A stretch of 7,919 nt of DNA from SAT2750 sp964476375. Lineage in GTDB: Bacteria > Planctomycetota > Planctomycetia > Pirellulales > Pirellulaceae. The stretch spans positions 1-7,919 of the forward strand of contig CAYYZW010000150.1 in NCBI GenBank assembly GCA_964476375.1, read 5' to 3'. This document shows, piece by piece, positions 5,658 through 7,919 of this stretch. The notes beneath the pieces were generated by a model that was not told the DNA's origin, searched no databases, and worked only from the letters and a program-made list of their open reading frames with translations. The number at the start of each line of letters is the position of its first letter. The first letter of the stretch is position 1. The translations under genes were made by a program, and so were the position numbers.

Positions 5658-6545
5658 ATGAAAAATCACAGACAGACAAATCGAAAAAACTCAGGTTTTA
5701 CGCTGCTGGAAGTACTGATGGTTATCGCCATGCTGGCAATCGTCGGTGGTGCTATCATCACGAGCTACGGTGGCCTGGAAGATAAGGCAGCCAAGGGAAC
5801 CGCAACACACTCAATCGCTGCCGTGGAAGAAGCCTTCCGTCTTTTTGCTGCGACTGAGGGCGGCCTTCCAGATAACCTGGAATCGCTGGTTGCCGCGACG
5901 CCAACGAGCCCCACCTACGTAGCTGCCCTGCTGGATAATTCAGCGACGGATGCTACCGGAGGCGTTTCCGCCGGCCTGCTTGGCAGTAAGATTGCTGGCA
6001 AATTTACCTATGTTGATACAGATCCTGCCAACCTTGTTGCTGCAGGCATGACGAAAATTCGTTACCTGGATCTCAAGGGGAATGGCGCAGGCGGTACGCT
6101 GGACATCAAGGATGCCGACGGTAACGCAACAACCGTTGGTAACATTCTCGATATCACGATTCCAGCTCATGCTTTTGAGGCGCCACGGCCCACAAACAAA
6201 AATCGTGGACGTGGCTACTTCGTCAACCTGGTCGCTGGCACAACCGTTCCAATGGCAGTCTGGGCCCCCGGAAATAACGGCTACAACAATGTTAAGGTTG
6301 GCGGCAATCCCGGAGCGGTCCTGGTTGGCCTCGGCCTCGGCAACGCCAGCTCTCTCATTGGTGACGGTGTTTTCACCAACCTCGGACACGCTCCGTTCTA
6401 CGGGAATGTGGCCAAGCATGAGTACAACCATTACGTCGCCCTGGTTGATATCAGCGTCAGCCCCGCCAAGCTGATCGCTGTTTTGGATTCACGTGGAGAT
6501 TTCCTCGATGAGGAGTTCGCTGAATCCACTGGCCAGAAGCGATAA
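5658..6545 (+). CDS. Prepilin-type N-terminal methylation domain protein (pseudopilin 1)
   Basis: 295 residues. The class III signal is complete: a short basic leader of 13 residues ending S-G, then F14-T-L-L-E18-V followed by a hydrophobic helix to about 38. Prepilin peptidase would cut after G13, and E18 is the conserved Glu at mature position 5 used in subunit assembly. Residues 41-78 (DKAAKGTATHSIAAVEEAFR, then PDNLESLV) match the amphipathic helix and first loop of GspG/PulG-like pseudopilins. The globular part is large and Gly/Asn-rich (141-250) and ends HYVALVDISVSPAKLIAVLD and DFLDEEF. This is about twice the length of a typical GspG, so it is not called gspG. AAGGA lies 12 bases upstream and GGAAAG directly abuts the ATG, so the ribosome site is imperfect. 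First gene of a three-gene set; it may be the major subunit because a hairpin follows it. Secretion pseudopilin or pilus subunit cannot be told apart here. Confidence 0.88.
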   Translation: MKNHRQTNRKNSGFTLLEVLMVIAMLAIVGGAIITSYGGLEDKAAKGTATHSIAAVEEAFRLFAATEGGLPDNLESLVAATPTSPTYVAALLDNSATDATGGVSAGLLGSKIAGKFTYVDTDPANLVAAGMTKIRYLDLKGNGAGGTLDIKDADGNATTVGNILDITIPAHAFEAPRPTNKNRGRGYFVNLVAGTTVPMAVWAPGNNGYNNVKVGGNPGAVLVGLGLGNASSLIGDGVFTNLGHAPFYGNVAKHEYNHYVALVDISVSPAKLIAVLDSRGDFLDEEFAESTGQKR

Positions 6546-6591
6546 CTGCTTGGTCAATAATAGAACCGACGAATACTATCTGACAACAATG

Positions 6592-6624
6592 GAGGGTACC
6601 TGCTCAATTGCAGTAGGTACCCTC
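6592..6624 (+). terminator. Strong hairpin between pseudopilins 1 and 2 (partial terminator or RNA stabiliser)
   Basis: GAGGGTACCT (6592-6601) pairs perfectly with AGGTACCCTC (6615-6624) around a 13-base loop, within which GC-rich minor pairing is possible. It starts 46 bases after the stop of pseudopilin 1 and ends 38 bases before the ATG of pseudopilin 2. No T-run follows (ATGTTGCTTCTGG), so a complete Rho-independent terminator is unlikely. It may protect the 3' end of the first message or reduce read-through. Confidence 0.6.
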
Positions 6625-6662
6625 ATGTTGCTTCTGGAAAGTTCCTTTGCCTCCCCAGACCG

Positions 6663-7457
6663 ATGCTCCAAACAACCAACAAGACAATGCATGGCAACCG
6701 TATCAGGTCTGGATTCAGCCTGCTTGAACTGCTGACGGTTGTGGCCATCCTTGCCGTGATCGGGGGAACCGTTGTCTTCAGTTTTTCTAACACGCAAGAT
6801 GATACGACCCAAAAAATATCTGCAGCAGAGATCGCTAACCTGGCGGCAGCAATTGAAGCTTTCAGACGAGATACAGGCTATTTCCCCAAACAGGGGCCAT
6901 TTGGATTAACGACGAACGGAGGGGTGATCAATCCTGAAAATGCGGACCATTGGCCCGCGTTCCTGGCATCTGCAACCGCGAGCCAGCGTACTGACTGGTT
7001 CAACCATCCTGCCAACTTCTATCAACTGGTTTTCTCGACCAGTCCACTGGCAAACACGGGGCATTCGCTGGAGTCCATGCAGATATCCTCGGGGCGAGGA
7101 TGGAATGGCGCCTACCTCAAGGACGCAGGACATTTCGTTCAGGCAGGAACCTACACACCCTCTGCACATTCCCACACTCCGGCTACCTGGACAGAAGGAA
7201 GATGGGACCCTGCATCCGGGCCGTTCATCGAAAAAATACCGGGTATTTTTGACCCTCATATTCAGGATATTGGGGTATTTGTTGTCGAATTAACCAATGG
7301 AACAACTCCTGTTCACTGGGGACGACCTTACCTGTTCTTTTCTGCTGGCGATTCACACTGGATCGTAAGCATGGGCCCAAACGGAACCTATGAAGGGGGA
7401 GGGAAGGAGGAAATAACCGGTGGGAAAGATGACATTGTCCATTACATCACAAAATAA
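6663..7457 (+). CDS. GspG-like pseudopilin (pseudopilin 2)
   Basis: 264 residues from the ATG at 6663. The class III signal is R-S-G17, then F18-S-L-L-E22-L, followed by the hydrophobic helix TVVAILAVIGGTVVFSF. Helix IANLAAAIEAFRRD then RDTGYFP (69-75) is characteristic of GspG/type II secretion major pseudopilins. GRGWNGAYL (144-152) matches the conserved G-W-x-G-P-Y-L element of that family. The C-terminal part holds aromatic-rich beta segments (VHWGRPYLFFSAGDSHWIVS). At 264 residues it is longer than the about 140 of canonical GspG. An alternative ATG at 6687 would shorten the leader to eight residues before the G; neither start has a clear ribosome site. It follows pseudopilin 1 by 117 bases with the hairpin between, and its 3' end overlaps pseudopilin 3, so the last two are probably translationally coupled. 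Confidence 0.87.
   Translation: MLQTTNKTMHGNRIRSGFSLLELLTVVAILAVIGGTVVFSFSNTQDDTTQKISAAEIANLAAAIEAFRRDTGYFPKQGPFGLTTNGGVINPENADHWPAFLASATASQRTDWFNHPANFYQLVFSTSPLANTGHSLESMQISSGRGWNGAYLKDAGHFVQAGTYTPSAHSHTPATWTEGRWDPASGPFIEKIPGIFDPHIQDIGVFVVELTNGTTPVHWGRPYLFFSAGDSHWIVSMGPNGTYEGGGKEEITGGKDDIVHYITK
7405..7410 (+). promoter_or_regulatory. Consensus ribosome binding site for pseudopilin 3 inside pseudopilin 2
   Basis: AGGAGG is a full Shine-Dalgarno match inside the coding region of pseudopilin 2. It lies 9 bases before a GTG at 7420 and 18 before an ATG at 7429, which share one frame. The spacing favours the GTG. Confidence 0.5.
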
Positions 7458-7919
7458 CCACACCGACCAAAGGTGCCGGCAAGACACCCGTGTTCGTTCT
7501 GCGCAGGGCGATCGCCGTGGCTTTACCCTGTTAGAATTGCTGCTGGTTGTATTCATCATGTCGGTCCTGGCAATCAGTGCCGTTTCTCTTACCGATAACC
7601 TTGGCACGGCACAGGACCAGTATCGTATTGAAGCCTCCAAGAACCAGGGCATTGGATTTCGTGATGCCTTAATACAAGTCAGCAATAATCGCCAGGCAAT
7701 CGCAGGCTTTGTCTCTGACATGGGAGCACTTCCATCCAACATGATGGAATTATCCTATGGCATTAGGGACACGACCCCAGCAACACGTTTTCCTGCATTT
7801 CAACTCATCACTCCTGTTTTTGACCCACTCCCAACATCGGGTTTCAATGATCTCTCGGGCGATGCTATTCACCTGCCATCGATTACTGTCGGTAAGGGTT
7901 TTCGTGGCCAACTCACAAC
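7420..7919 (+). CDS. Prepilin-type pseudopilin 3, C-terminus outside window
   Basis: The frame is open from 7420 to the window end, giving 166 codons from the GTG or 163 from the ATG at 7429. Counted from the ATG, the class III signal is D-R-R-G31, then F32-T-L-L-E36-L followed by LLVVFIMSVLAISAVSL, so the leader is about 31 residues, long for this class. Residues 92-107 (AGFVSDMGALPSNMMEL) match the D-x-G-x-L-P-x-x-x-x-E-L element found in longer prepilin-like proteins, and GKGFRGQL (155-162) takes the place of the usual G-W-R-G-P-Y-L. The start overlaps pseudopilin 2 by 38 bases (29 if the ATG is used). No other Met codon before the signal exists; the next in-frame ATG (7558) lies after it. 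It is probably a minor pseudopilin of the same apparatus. Start choice is uncertain by three codons; the coding call is firm. Confidence 0.82.
   Translation, partial: MGKMTLSITSQNNHTDQRCRQDTRVRSAQGDRRGFTLLELLLVVFIMSVLAISAVSLTDNLGTAQDQYRIEASKNQGIGFRDALIQVSNNRQAIAGFVSDMGALPSNMMELSYGIRDTTPATRFPAFQLITPVFDPLPTSGFNDLSGDAIHLPSITVGKGFRGQLT

Noticed and set aside
1..7919. CRISPR array, tRNA, rRNA, insertion sequence or integrase
   Set aside because: No regularly spaced repeats, cloverleaf, terminal inverted repeats with transposase, or recombinase motifs were seen on either strand.

Overview
The window looks like a chromosomal stretch from a Planctomycetota-type bacterium. This is an inference from gene content: a secreted PQQ-type beta-propeller protein, a ceramidase-like secreted enzyme whose active-site serine is replaced, a secreted GH32/GH43-like propeller protein, and a run of prepilin-type proteins with GF(T/S)LLE signals. 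No ribosomal RNA or marker gene is present to fix the taxon. No tRNA, CRISPR array, transposase or integrase was seen.

Layout. Bases 1-2251 hold two minus-strand genes read as a probable operon: the ceramidase-like gene (710-2251), then, 59 bases downstream, the PQQ propeller gene (1-650, C-terminal part beyond the window edge). A 176-base divergent intergenic region (2252-2427) carries a plausible sigma70-like promoter for each side. The GH32/GH43-like propeller gene (2428-4038) runs on the plus strand. It converges, with a 22-base gap, on a minus-strand multi-pass membrane protein (4061-5104) that has a cytosolic or periplasmic alpha/beta domain resembling secretin N-domains and a Pro/Glu/Asp-rich tail.

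Bases 5105-5657 form a 553-base AT-rich region without genes, dense in dyad symmetry. It holds an 11-bp inverted repeat, three copies of the octamer TATTGAGA (two of them half of a palindrome), and a candidate promoter whose spacer is itself a palindrome. This precedes a plus-strand set of three prepilin-like genes (5658-6545, 6663-7457, 7420 to beyond the window end). The first and second are separated by a strong 10-bp-stem hairpin, and the third starts inside the second.

How the parts may work together. The three pseudopilins probably belong to a type II secretion or type IV pilus-like fibre, with the neighbouring membrane protein a possible but unproven partner. The hairpin after the first gene would suit a major subunit made in excess over minor ones. 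The left half encodes proteins with signal peptides that act outside the cytoplasm and may process envelope or environmental carbohydrate or lipid substrates; their substrates cannot be read from the sequence. Nothing here proves a new system. The most unusual signals are the repeated palindromic sites upstream of the pseudopilins and the membrane protein with the secretin-like domain.
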